NCBI GenBank assembly: GCA_019187105.1
Contig: JABAQM010000001.1
Coordinates: 2,324,734-2,388,733, forward strand
Direction: 5' to 3'
DNA length: 64,000 nt
DNA from: Fimbriimonadaceae bacterium
Lineage (GTDB): Bacteria; Armatimonadota; Fimbriimonadia; Fimbriimonadales; Fimbriimonadaceae
Shown: one piece after another, positions 8,820-16,383 of the stretch
Layout of the letters: each line of letters starts with the position of its first letter
Numbering within the stretch: the first letter of the stretch is position 1
Notes under the pieces: model-generated
Told to the model about the DNA's origin: nothing
Database searches by the model: none
Seen by the model: the letters and a program-made list of their open reading frames with translations, nothing else
Position numbers and translations under genes: made by a program

Positions 8820-9245
8820 CTACTCGATATTCCTCTTGAATCTCACCATCGACTTCTGGATTTCGATGTCGAATTCGTCATTCGATTTCCAAATCGGTTT
8901 GAATTCCTTGTTATAGCGCTTGACGATCGTGTTCTTCGCATCCTCAACCTCATGCTGCAAATCTGGAGCATCCAGCGTTACCTCTTTAAACGACGGCGAG
9001 AAGGTCTCTCCGCCATTGGTGGAGCTATAGGTGCCGGTTGCATGGATCGTCATGGAGCCGGCGTTCGGAATGATCAGCGTATTGCGGAGGTCGAGTCTCT
9101 TGTCAGGTGAGAATTCGAGAATGAAGGTTTCGGTATTGCCCTGCATGGGCCGCTCGGCGATCCAGGTTCCCACGAGCTTGTCGCCCTTGGCACACCCGGC
9201 TAGGATCAGCAACCCAACCAAAAGAGCCGCGAGCTGCTTTTTCAT
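8820..9245 (-). CDS. Lipoprotein, paralogue of the next upstream gene
   Basis: Secreted lipoprotein of 141 aa with a signal peptide and lipobox (LLILAGC). The mature part is a compact beta-rich domain starting DKLVGTWIAE and ending WKSNDEFDIEIQK then VRFKRN. It aligns end to end with the preceding gene's product, so this is a tandem duplication. The VGTW start resembles small lipocalin-like or heat-resistant-agglutinin-type domains, but I cannot assign a function. A TAAACT hexamer lies 8 nt before the ATG and there is no Shine-Dalgarno sequence. It is followed without a gap by the guanylyltransferase gene. Confidence 0.8.
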   Translation of the reverse strand: MKKQLAALLVGLLILAGCAKGDKLVGTWIAERPMQGNTETFILEFSPDKRLDLRNTLIIPNAGSMTIHATGTYSSTNGGETFSPSFKEVTLDAPDLQHEVEDAKNTIVKRYNKEFKPIWKSNDEFDIEIQKSMVRFKRNIE

Positions 9246-9256
9246 GGTGGGACAGT

Positions 9257-9682
9257 TTATTTCTTTCGCTTGAAGGTTACGGCGGCGCCCTGCATGTCAA
9301 GCGTGAACTCGTCGTCGGACTTCCAATTTGGAGTCAGCTCCTTGTTGAACTGATCCTTGACGCCCTTGGTGATCATGTCCTTCATGGACTCAAGCTGCTT
9401 ATTGTCGACCGCAACGGTTTCGATGGTCGGCGTGATCGTTTTGCCGTTTTCCTTGCTCACATAGGTGCCGTTCGCGGTCATCTTAAAGGCGCCGATCTGT
9501 GGCGCGGTCGCCTCGATCGTCATCTCCATCTTCTTGTCAGCCGACATGTTCATCGTCATGATCTGCTTGACGCCCATCTGCTCGATTTCGGCGTTCCAAA
9601 TACCAACGATCTTGTCTTTGGCTGCGCAGCCGAACGACAGTGCCACAACGGCAAGGACTGCCGCTCGAACGAGAATTCGCAT
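9257..9682 (-). CDS. Lipoprotein, first of a tandem paralogous pair
   Basis: Predicted lipoprotein of 141 aa (lipobox LSFGC), mature start DKIVGIWNAE, end WKSDDEFTLDMQG then VTFKRKK, matching its downstream paralogue. Longer in-frame starts exist. I choose the ATG at 9682 because TATCCT ends exactly 6 nt upstream and because both paralogues then have the same length of 141 aa. The core is a small beta-rich domain with Met/Lys-rich central strands (MTMNMSADKKMEMTIEA). Function unknown. Confidence 0.78.
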   Translation of the reverse strand: MRILVRAAVLAVVALSFGCAAKDKIVGIWNAEIEQMGVKQIMTMNMSADKKMEMTIEATAPQIGAFKMTANGTYVSKENGKTITPTIETVAVDNKQLESMKDMITKGVKDQFNKELTPNWKSDDEFTLDMQGAAVTFKRKK

Positions 9683-9688
9683 CGCCAT

Positions 9689-9694
9689 AGGATA
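9689..9694 (-). promoter_or_regulatory. -10-like box 6 nt before lipoprotein ATG (9682)
   Basis: TATCCT on the minus strand, then 6 nt, then ATG. It decides between two ATGs that are 6 nt apart. Confidence 0.5.
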
Positions 9695-9821
9695 CCAGTC
9701 GCCGTCAGTCGACCTTCTTGCCTGAACCAGACCGAAGGCGTCGCCGGCAAGGTGCGTTGCGCTGTAAACCTCGCACGAGGACCAGCTACATTTCTTGGCG
9801 AAATCGCCAATAAGCCTATTG

Positions 9822-10004
9822 GTGAACGTCTCGAATTCGACCCAGGTCGATAGCATGCTCCGAGCGCTGCAGTCCGGGGAGGGCATGAAGGAGCAGCTTC
9901 AGGTGAAACTGCTGCGGAAGACGCTCGACAGCCAAAAGGAGCAGGCGGCCGAACTGATGCGGCTCCTTGAAGGCAAGGGCCGGATCATCGATATCCGCGT
10001 TTAA
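9822..10004 (+). CDS. YjfB-like putative motility protein
   Basis: Small protein (60 aa from the GTG at 9822; TTG 9795 or ATG 9855 would give 69 or 49 aa). The core LQVKLLRKTLDSQKEQAAEL followed by MRLLEG is the amphipathic pattern of the YjfB_motility family, whose members are about 60 residues long and occur in flagellated or twitching bacteria. Function in the family is unproven. The start is uncertain because no candidate has a good ribosome site. It lies alone between a divergent lipoprotein gene and a convergent peptidase gene that overlaps its stop by 4 bp. No motility gene is adjacent. Confidence 0.6.
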   Translation: MNVSNSTQVDSMLRALQSGEGMKEQLQVKLLRKTLDSQKEQAAELMRLLEGKGRIIDIRV

Positions 10005-11041
10005 GCCCAGCCGTATTGCCCGTTGTGGGCTTCCTCGATGTACCGTGCAAGCAGGTCGATGCACGCCTGAACGTCGCCTCTATGTACAGTTTCGTTCACG
10101 GTATGCACATATCGTGTCGGAATCGAGAGGGTGAAGGAAGGGATACCGCCGTGAAGCCTCTGGATCGCTCCTGCGTCTGTGCCCCCGAACGGCAGCACCT
10201 CCATCTGATGAGGAATGTTGTGGTTTTCTGCCAAAGACCTAAAGTGATCGACGACCTTCGGATGGCAAATCAAGGAGCTATCCATGATCTTAATGGCGGC
10301 GCCCTTGCCTAGCTGGGTGATCTGATCCGGGTCGGGAATTCCCGGGATGTCGTTGGCAAGCGTGATGTCGATCGCCACCGCGATATCGGGCTGCAATCCG
10401 GATCCGCTCGCCGCGGCTCCCCTGAGCCCAATTTCCTCCTGAACCGTTGCGACCGCATACAGGTCCACCTTGTGCGAACGCGCCGCCTTCACGGCTTCAA
10501 TCATCACGAATACCGCGACGCGGTCGTCCATGGCCTTGCAGGTGTAGTGATCGCCTACCTGAACGAAGGTGCGATCCATCGTCACTGAGTCGCCGAGGCG
10601 AACCTTGCCCTTGGCGTCCTCGCCGGATATACCCAGATCGACGAAGTAGTTGTCGATCTGCGGCGGTTTGCTCATTTCTTCCGGCGTCAAGAGGTGCTTG
10701 GGCTTGGTTCCCAGCATCAGAACGCCCTGAAGCGGCCCATTCTGGGTGTGGACCATAACCCGTTGGCTGGCCATTTGGCGAGGGTCCCAGCCGCCCAGCG
10801 GCTGAATGCGGAGGAATCCCTTTTCGTCGATATGCTTGACCATGAAGCCAATCTCATCCATGTGAGCGGCCAGCATGAGCTTCTTTCCAGGCCCAGCCTG
10901 ATGGGCGATGACGTTGCCCATCCAGTCGACCGTGATGTCGCAGTGATCCTTGAGCTCCTCGATCACAATCTCTCGGATGGCCTCCTCTCGTCCAGGTACG
11001 CCGTGGGCCTCGGTAAGCCGCTTCAACAGGTCAACATTCAT
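10001..11041 (-). CDS. M42-family metalloaminopeptidase
   Basis: Cytoplasmic dinuclear-zinc peptidase (346 aa) of the M42 (TET/glutamyl aminopeptidase) family, which forms dodecameric tetrahedra that trim short peptides. Metal and catalytic motifs are present: AAHMDEIGF near residue 64, the bridging Asp in CKAMDDRVA, the catalytic Glu pair in TVQEEIGLRGA, an Asp in VAIDIT and the last His in RYVHTVNE. The length is typical. TAAAAA lies 6 nt before the ATG and GGGA directly before it, so the start may be leaderless. It is sometimes annotated as an endoglucanase, an old misnomer for this family. Confidence 0.93.
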   Translation of the reverse strand: MNVDLLKRLTEAHGVPGREEAIREIVIEELKDHCDITVDWMGNVIAHQAGPGKKLMLAAHMDEIGFMVKHIDEKGFLRIQPLGGWDPRQMASQRVMVHTQNGPLQGVLMLGTKPKHLLTPEEMSKPPQIDNYFVDLGISGEDAKGKVRLGDSVTMDRTFVQVGDHYTCKAMDDRVAVFVMIEAVKAARSHKVDLYAVATVQEEIGLRGAAASGSGLQPDIAVAIDITLANDIPGIPDPDQITQLGKGAAIKIMDSSLICHPKVVDHFRSLAENHNIPHQMEVLPFGGTDAGAIQRLHGGIPSFTLSIPTRYVHTVNETVHRGDVQACIDLLARYIEEAHNGQYGWA

Positions 11042-11047
11042 GGTCCC

Positions 11048-11053
11048 TTTTTA
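11048..11053 (-). promoter_or_regulatory. -10-like box 6 nt before M42 peptidase ATG
   Basis: TAAAAA on the minus strand, 6 nt before ATG 11041. It lacks the final T of TANNNT, so it is weaker than the others. Confidence 0.3.
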
Positions 11054-11122
11054 CCGTGACGAGGTTCGCGTCAGTTCCTGGAAGCAAACTGCATGTCGAT
11101 GCGTATATAACGTGGAGGAGTT

Positions 11123-11482
11123 GTGAACCAAGTCGGCATCGAAGACCTTCAGGAAACCGCCCACGCCGCAAGCGACCACTTTTGCCCGGTAAATGCCGCG
11201 CTGGAAATCCTCAACCGCCGCTGGACCCTCCATATCCTCCGTGCCCTACTCTCTGGACATGGCCGCTTCAATGACCTCGGCCGCGTTACCGGCATCAATC
11301 CCCGCACCCTCTGCACGCGGTTGCGGGAGCTGGAGGCGGACGGGATCGTCGCCCGCAAGGTGGGCGAGCATGCCCTCGATGTGGAGTACTCCCTGACGCC
11401 GATGGGTTTGGAGCTCGGCAATCTACTGAGCGATCTGAGCGGCTGGGCGCGGACCTGGATTCAAGCCCCCTGCGTAGAATAA
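11123..11482 (+). CDS. HxlR-family transcriptional regulator
   Basis: Winged helix-turn-helix DNA-binding protein of 119 aa. It carries the HxlR hallmark: a Cys near the N-terminus in CPVNAALEIL, then NRRWTLHILRALLSG, the recognition helix in INPRTLCTRLRELEADGIV, and the wing VEYSLTPMGLEL. The GTG start has a GGAGGAG ribosome site 2-3 nt upstream (short spacing). A TATATAA stretch 14-20 bp upstream may be its -10. Some HxlR proteins sense electrophiles or oxidants through the conserved Cys. The regulated gene is not evident; the PafA-like gene follows by 4 nt and could be co-transcribed. Confidence 0.88.
   Translation: MNQVGIEDLQETAHAASDHFCPVNAALEILNRRWTLHILRALLSGHGRFNDLGRVTGINPRTLCTRLRELEADGIVARKVGEHALDVEYSLTPMGLELGNLLSDLSGWARTWIQAPCVE
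11475..11480 (+). promoter_or_regulatory. -10-like box 6 nt before PafA-like ATG
   Basis: TAGAAT ends 6 nt before ATG 11487. The box overlaps the HxlR stop codon, so the ligase-like gene could have its own leaderless transcript. Confidence 0.5.
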
Positions 11483-11486
11483 CAAC

Positions 11487-12953
11487 ATGAACCCGGGACC
11501 CGGCGACCGTATCATCGGGGTCGAGACCGAGTTTGGGTGCCTCGTCGCCGACGAGACGCTCGGTGCGCCGGAAGAAGCCGTTGCCGCGATCAAGGACTAC
11601 CTGTTCTACGAGCTGAAAGTCGGGGCGATCGACCTCCACTCCCGAGATGAGGTGTTCGAGCCCGCCCAGTCCGGAGGCTTTCTCATTAATGGAGCGCGCC
11701 TTTACATCGACGCGGTTGGCTCACACCTTGAATACGCAACTGCCGAAACCCGCAGCCTGAAGGATCTGGTCGCCAACGATCGCGCTGGACAGCGGCTGAT
11801 CGTCCAGGCGATTCGGGAACTCGACCTGCAAGACCAGATCTCGGTCTACAACAACAGCATCGATCACTTCGGCGGCCATACGTTCGGTTGCCACGAAAAC
11901 TATCTCGTGCGAATGGACGAGGACTTCTTCTCGGCACAAGTTCACTATTTGTACGGCTTCCTCATCACCCGCCAGATCTATGCCGGCGTTGGGAGGGTCG
12001 GTGGACACATCCTAACCAACGCCCTCATACGGCCGAGCTACCAGGAAGTCATGGAACACCCGATCGATTACATCTGGGTGAGCCAGGTTTACGGCGTGCT
12101 TCCAGACCCCGAGGTCGAATTCCAGCTCAGCCAGCGCGCCGACCATATCCTGAAAACCGTTGCGAGCCGCGTCCGCTTCAATCGTGCGCTCATCAATCCG
12201 AAGTGGGAGCATTACTATTCCCACGACGGCATGCAGCGGCTCCACCTGCTTTTTGGGGAATCCAACCAAAGCGAATATGCCTACGCGCTGAAGGCGGGAA
12301 CGACCTCGCTGGCCCTACGGCTGCTCGAAGACAACGCGCTCGACGAAACCTTCTTCGTTGCCCAGCCTCTCGAGTGCCTACGAAACATCAGCCGCGATGC
12401 CTCATACGCTTGGCCGGTGGTTATGCAGGATGGATCCACGGTAGGGGCGGTGGAGCTCCAGCGACGGTATCTGGCGCTTGCTGAGCGCTATCGCGGATCC
12501 AGCGAAGAGACCGATTGGGTGCTCAACGAGTGGGCCGGAACACTCGCCACCCTCGAGAAGGACCCGCTGTCTCTCGGCGATCGGCTCGATTGGGTGGCGA
12601 AGAAAAAGATAGTGGATGAATATCGCCGTGCGGAGGGTCTCTCAGCTCAGGACGACGCCCTTCATTCGGTTGACCTCGAGTACCACAACATCGACCCCGA
12701 TCGAAGCCTCTTCCATGCTCTCCAGGAAATGGGAGTAATGAAACGGTTCATAACCGACCTCGACATCTTGGAAGCGATGGCGGAGCCGCCGGTAAACACT
12801 CGTGCGAAGGGCCGAGCGCAGCGAGTCCAGCAGGTGCTGGCGCGCCGTTCCCGCGGTGTCTACGCCTTCGACTGGAGCGGGGTCGCCCTCGACCGCCACG
12901 GATACGAAGAGATGCCGGACCCTTACGAGACGTACGAGCTCGTCGGCCCCTAG
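11487..12953 (+). CDS. pafA: PafA/Dop-family Pup ligase-like protein
   Basis: Carboxylate-amine ligase fold of the Pup ligase (PafA)/deamidase (Dop) family, 488 aa. Conserved features are the ATP/Mg motif GVETEFG (residues 11-17), INGARLYID with the probable catalytic Asp75, SHLEYATAET, FGCHENYLV, QLSQRADHI, LHLLFGESN and the PafA-type C-terminal segment PPVNTRAKGRAQRVQ. The stretch between GVETEFG and NGARLY is short, without the long Dop loop, so it resembles PafA. One extra residue separates Asp75 from VGSH. PafA links Pup (or UBact in Gram-negatives) to lysines for proteasomal degradation. No Pup/UBact, proteasome or ARC/Mpa gene lies in the window, so its partner is unknown. Confidence 0.85.
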   Translation: MNPGPGDRIIGVETEFGCLVADETLGAPEEAVAAIKDYLFYELKVGAIDLHSRDEVFEPAQSGGFLINGARLYIDAVGSHLEYATAETRSLKDLVANDRAGQRLIVQAIRELDLQDQISVYNNSIDHFGGHTFGCHENYLVRMDEDFFSAQVHYLYGFLITRQIYAGVGRVGGHILTNALIRPSYQEVMEHPIDYIWVSQVYGVLPDPEVEFQLSQRADHILKTVASRVRFNRALINPKWEHYYSHDGMQRLHLLFGESNQSEYAYALKAGTTSLALRLLEDNALDETFFVAQPLECLRNISRDASYAWPVVMQDGSTVGAVELQRRYLALAERYRGSSEETDWVLNEWAGTLATLEKDPLSLGDRLDWVAKKKIVDEYRRAEGLSAQDDALHSVDLEYHNIDPDRSLFHALQEMGVMKRFITDLDILEAMAEPPVNTRAKGRAQRVQQVLARRSRGVYAFDWSGVALDRHGYEEMPDPYETYELVGP

Positions 12954-12969
12954 CCGGGCTTTGGGAACG

Positions 12970-13317
12970 CTAGGCGCCGAACGGCTTTTCGCCAAGCATA
13001 TGTCCGCACCATGAGCAAATGTCGCGGGCGCGGATGAGCAGCCTGCGCTTGCACTCCGGACAAACCTCTTCCGCCGAAAACATGCGGCCGTCCTCGTTGC
13101 CGTCGCGAGCGTCGATTTCCTGCATTTTGGCGATGAGCTGGTCGTCCGTCACTCCGAGCTTCTCTCCCAGAAGCTCCCACATGGCCGCGCAGGACAGCTG
13201 GAGCGCGTCAACACGATCGGCGACTTCGTCGACGGCGATCTCGATGCGGTCCGACACTTCGGTATAGGAAGGGCCCATCCGCATTCCGTACCGATTTCCA
13301 AACGGGAATCCAAACAT
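12970..13317 (-). CDS. Small zinc-ribbon protein
   Basis: Soluble protein of 115 aa. The N-terminal ~20 residues are Gly/Met/Arg-rich, a helical acidic segment follows (about 20-75, DRIEIAVDEVADRVDALQLS), and the C-terminus has a four-Cys zinc ribbon (CPECKRRLLIRARDICSWCG). No known domain is recognised beyond the ribbon. I choose ATG 13317 because CATAAT lies 6 nt upstream and the longer frame reads back into the divergent methyltransferase. The gene is convergent with the PafA-like gene, with 16 bp between stops, which is not evidence of shared function. Confidence 0.75.
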   Translation of the reverse strand: MFGFPFGNRYGMRMGPSYTEVSDRIEIAVDEVADRVDALQLSCAAMWELLGEKLGVTDDQLIAKMQEIDARDGNEDGRMFSAEEVCPECKRRLLIRARDICSWCGHMLGEKPFGA

Positions 13318-13323
13318 GGCGGC

Positions 13324-13329
13324 ATTATG
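13324..13329 (-). promoter_or_regulatory. -10-like box 6 nt before zinc-ribbon ATG
   Basis: CATAAT on the minus strand, 6 nt before ATG 13317. Confidence 0.5.
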
Positions 13330-13384
13330 GCCAATCCTTTCGCTGGGGTTCCCTGCCCGAACCGCCCATAATGAACATTGCGCC

Positions 13385-14209
13385 ATGGATCGCCTCAGCG
13401 AAAAGGAGTTCTGGGACTCCAAATACGGAGCCGAGCACACTCAAATCACCGAGAAGGCGATTGCCCGGTCGTCCGCCACTGGCCTGCGCGACCTGATGCG
13501 GCCATACGAGGACTACATGCTTTGGGACGTCCTCTACGAGCGCTACCTCCCTCATGAGAAAGGGCTGAAGGCGCTCGAGATCGGCTCCGCGCCCGGCGAT
13601 TACCTCATCAGGCTCGCCCGTCGGTTTGGATACGAACCGTTCGGCGTCGAGTACTCGGAGGCGGGAGCCGAGTTGAACCGGAAGGTGTTCGCGGATAACG
13701 GTTTTCCCGCTGACAACGTCATCCTCAACGACTTTTTCGACGAGAAGTTTCTGACCGAGCACGCCGAGCGCTACGACCTTGTGATTTCGCGCGGGTTTAT
13801 CGAGCATTTCGATGACCCGAAGTCGGTGAACGAGAAGCACCTGCGTTTGCTCAAGCCAGGGGGCACGCTCGTGGTCAGCATTCCGAACCTGCTCGGCTAC
13901 AACATGTTTTCGACCAAGGTGTTCGATCCGCAGGTCATCCCCAAACACAACCTAAAGATCATGGAGAAGGCGAACTTCAGGGCTTCGTTCGACTTTCCAA
14001 ATCTCGAGCCGCTGTTCTGCGATCATTTCGGACGGTTCCAGTTCGTGGTGGTCGGCAGCGCCCGCAATTCCTTGATGTTCCAGCTTCACCGCGTGTGCTC
14101 AAAGCTGCAGATGCCGCTTAACATGCTGCAACGGCTCATTTGGAAGGATCGTGGTATCGGCAACGGCACGTTCGGCGCCCGGTTGATGTACATCGGTCGA
14201 AAGAAGTAG
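13385..14209 (+). CDS. Class I SAM-dependent methyltransferase
   Basis: Rossmann-fold methyltransferase, 274 aa. Motif I is ALEIGSAPGDYLIRLARRFG (about residues 55-74), followed by the acidic Glu in FGVEYSEAG. Post-motif LVISRGFIEHFDD and the LLKPGGTLVVSIPN strand complete the UbiE/BioC-type (Methyltransf_11/23) pattern. The C-terminal region ends in a Lys-rich tail. The substrate is unknown. Start ATG 13385 follows GCGCC; the longer frame would begin in the divergent gene's promoter region. Confidence 0.88.
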   Translation: MDRLSEKEFWDSKYGAEHTQITEKAIARSSATGLRDLMRPYEDYMLWDVLYERYLPHEKGLKALEIGSAPGDYLIRLARRFGYEPFGVEYSEAGAELNRKVFADNGFPADNVILNDFFDEKFLTEHAERYDLVISRGFIEHFDDPKSVNEKHLRLLKPGGTLVVSIPNLLGYNMFSTKVFDPQVIPKHNLKIMEKANFRASFDFPNLEPLFCDHFGRFQFVVVGSARNSLMFQLHRVCSKLQMPLNMLQRLIWKDRGIGNGTFGARLMYIGRKK

Positions 14210-14217
14210 GTCAAATA

Positions 14218-14234
14218 GGTCCTATCGGTCCTAT
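14218..14234 (+). repeat. Two-copy 9-bp tandem repeat before maf
   Basis: GGTCCTAT occurs at 14218-14225 and 14227-14234 with 1 nt between. The second copy runs into the TATAAT of the maf promoter, so it could be a regulator site or chance. Confidence 0.45.
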
Positions 14235-14237
14235 AAT
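14232..14237 (+). promoter_or_regulatory. Perfect TATAAT 6 nt before maf GTG
   Basis: TATAAT (14232-14237), then CTCCCG, then GTG 14244. This is the best-matching leaderless signal in the window. Confidence 0.6.
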
Positions 14238-14243
14238 CTCCCG

Positions 14244-14843
14244 GTGACCTACCCCGTCGTCCTCGCCAGCGCTTCGCCGCGTCGACAGGAGATTCTTGCC
14301 CGGCACGTACAAACGTTCCTCATCGATCCCGCCGATATCGACGAGGATGCGCTCTCCACCGACAATCCCTGGCAAACCGCCCAAAACCTCGCCCGAGAGA
14401 AAGCTCTCACCGTCGCCGCCCGGCATCCCGACAGCCTGGTGATCGCGGGGGATACCGTCGTGGCGATCCCGAGCCGGGATAGTGGCCTCACCCCAAACGA
14501 CGAGCCCCACGAGATGCTTGCCAAACCGCTCGACCACGAGGATGCGGTGAGAATGCTCGAACGGCTCCAGGACAAGTCCCATCTGGTCGTTACCGGACTT
14601 TGCCTAAAGTGGCCGAAGGGGATGAAACTGGCCACCGAAACCTCACGCGTCTGGTTTCGACCGCTCGCGCCACAAGATATCGAGAACTATCTGGAGCTGG
14701 GCGAGTCCATGGACAAGGCCGGGGCCTACGCTTATCAGGGGGAGGGGAAGCGAATCGTGGAGCGGGTGGACGGGTCCGAAACCAACGTCATCGGCCTGCC
14801 GGAAGAACTGCTGACCGAATCCCTGCGGCTGGTATCCTCGTAA
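14244..14843 (+). CDS. Maf-family nucleotide pyrophosphatase
   Basis: Maf/HAM1-like house-cleaning enzyme (199 aa) that hydrolyses non-canonical or modified NTPs such as dTTP/UTP or m7GTP to NMP and PPi. It has the N-terminal [12 protein letters not shown] motif, the catalytic IAGDTVVAI Asp, [13 protein letters not shown], and [16 protein letters not shown] near the C-terminus. Family members are ~190-200 aa, so it is complete. The GTG start is set by TATAAT 6 nt before it. The next gene, acpP, starts 44 bp downstream. Confidence 0.93.
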   Translation: MTYPVVLASASPRRQEILARHVQTFLIDPADIDEDALSTDNPWQTAQNLAREKALTVAARHPDSLVIAGDTVVAIPSRDSGLTPNDEPHEMLAKPLDHEDAVRMLERLQDKSHLVVTGLCLKWPKGMKLATETSRVWFRPLAPQDIENYLELGESMDKAGAYAYQGEGKRIVERVDGSETNVIGLPEELLTESLRLVSS

Positions 14844-14887
14844 GACCCAGTTGCGAGGGGTTTCCCCCGATAGGTAAGGTGCACATC

Positions 14888-15130
14888 ATGTCCGCTGATC
14901 AGATTTTTGAGCGCGTTAAGAAGGTTACTGTCGAGAAGCTCAGCGTCAAGGAGGAAGAAGTTCTTCCGACCGCGTCGTTCACCGAAGATTTGAACGCCGA
15001 TTCACTCGACGTCGTGGAACTGGTTATGGCGTTTGAAGAAGAGTTTGGAATCGATATTCCGGACGACGACGTTACCAGCCTCAAGACCGTCCAAGACGCC
15101 TGCAACTACATTCAGAGCAAGGCTGCTTAA
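14888..15130 (+). CDS. acpP: Acyl carrier protein
   Basis: Type II fatty-acid synthase acyl carrier, 80 aa and strongly acidic. The 4'-phosphopantetheine attachment Ser lies in [19 protein letters not shown] (near residue 41). It carries the growing acyl chain as a thioester in the cytoplasm. The start ATG at 14888 has AAGG 9-12 nt upstream. A longer frame (from 14600) would run through maf and is not credible. Its TAA overlaps the fabF ATG by one base (TAATG), giving the common acpP-fabF coupled pair. Confidence 0.97.
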   Translation: MSADQIFERVKKVTVEKLSVKEEEVLPTASFTEDLNADSLDVVELVMAFEEEFGIDIPDDDVTSLKTVQDACNYIQSKAA

Positions 15131-16383
15131 TGATCGAAGGGCCTCCGACCTCGGGTCGGGTCGTGGTCACCGGTATCGGAATGATCACCCCGCTCGGAAC
15201 GGGAGCGGAGCGATCTTGGGAACGAATCGTCCGCGCCGATAACGCGGTGGACCGCGTGTCCCACTTCGACATCAGCGAATTCTCCACCCAGGTCGCTGCC
15301 GAAGTCCGCGATTTCAACGCCGCCGACTGGCTCGACGCCAAGGAAGCGAAGCGGATGGACCGGTTCATCTGCTTTGCCGCTGCCGCTGCCCAGATGGCGC
15401 TTGACGACGCTTGCTTTCCAAGCGACGACGCTCTGCGGCGCGAGACCGGCGTGCTGATCGGCTCTGGAATCGGCGGCCTCACCTTCTTGGGCGAGCAGCA
15501 CCGGCGTCAGATCGAAGGCGGACCCAGCCGGGTCTCACCCTTCCTTGTGCCCTACATGATTCCCGACATGGCGAGCGGCTACGTGTCGATCCTCCATGGC
15601 CTAAAAGGGCCGAACACGTGTATCGTTTCCGCCTGCGCAACCGGGGCCAATTCCATCGGTGAGGCCGCCCACATCATCCGTCGTGGCGACGCGGTGGCCA
15701 TGCTTGCCGGCGGCGCAGAAGCGCCGATCGGCGAAATCGGCATGGCCGGCTTTTGTGCCATGCGGGCGATGACGACCCGAAACGACGATCCTGCCCACGC
15801 GTCGCGGCCGTTCGATAAGGAGCGTGATGGCTTCGTCATATCTGAAGGTTCAGCAGTGGTCGTCTTGGAAGACTATGATCGGGCCAAGGCCCGTAACGCG
15901 AAGATTTATGGCGAGATTCTCGGTTACGGCATATCCGGCGACGCTTTCCATATCACCCAGCCCGATGCCGATGGCGACGGCGCTTACCGTTCGATGATGA
16001 TGGCGCTCCGGACAGCGGGACTGGAGCCTTCGACGATCGATTACATCAACGCTCACGGCACGTCGACGCCTTACAACGATCGCCTCGAAACGCATGCAAT
16101 CAAGCGGGTGTTCGGCGAGGCGACACCGCCGCCCGTCAGCAGCACGAAGTCCCAGATTGGCCACTCGCTTGGAGCCGCCGGGGCGATCGAAGCCGCAGTT
16201 TGCTTGCTCGCGATGCGCGATGGGGTCCTTCCGCCGACGATCAACTACGAATTCCCCGACCCAGATTGCGACCTGGATTACGTGCCCAACGCCTCGCGCA
16301 AGGCGAAGTGCGACATAACCCTCTCGAACTCCTTTGGGTTCGGCGGTCATAACGTGACGCTGATTTTCGGCAAAGCGGCATGA
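15130..16383 (+). CDS. fabF: 3-oxoacyl-[acyl-carrier-protein] synthase II
   Basis: KAS II condensing enzyme, 417 aa, which elongates acyl-ACP with malonyl-ACP. It has the catalytic Cys in SACATGANSIGEA (near residue 169), His in NAHGTSTPYND (near 308) and His in KSQIGHSLGAAGAIE (near 344), plus the C-terminal SFGFGGHNVTLIF glycine-rich loop. The length is typical. It is translationally coupled to acpP upstream and to the recombinase gene downstream (ATGA overlap at 16380). Confidence 0.97.
   Translation: MIEGPPTSGRVVVTGIGMITPLGTGAERSWERIVRADNAVDRVSHFDISEFSTQVAAEVRDFNAADWLDAKEAKRMDRFICFAAAAAQMALDDACFPSDDALRRETGVLIGSGIGGLTFLGEQHRRQIEGGPSRVSPFLVPYMIPDMASGYVSILHGLKGPNTCIVSACATGANSIGEAAHIIRRGDAVAMLAGGAEAPIGEIGMAGFCAMRAMTTRNDDPAHASRPFDKERDGFVISEGSAVVVLEDYDRAKARNAKIYGEILGYGISGDAFHITQPDADGDGAYRSMMMALRTAGLEPSTIDYINAHGTSTPYNDRLETHAIKRVFGEATPPPVSSTKSQIGHSLGAAGAIEAAVCLLAMRDGVLPPTINYEFPDPDCDLDYVPNASRKAKCDITLSNSFGFGGHNVTLIFGKAA

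Noticed and set aside
7929-9110. Long plus-strand frames antisense to manC and the lipoprotein genes
   Set aside because: The minus strand has complete family motifs in manC, while these frames have no recognisable domain.
11042-11122. Small Pup/UBact-like frame next to the PafA-like gene
   Set aside because: I looked for a short frame ending in GGQ, GGE or similar around 11.0-13.3 kb and found none; the zinc-ribbon protein ends FGA.
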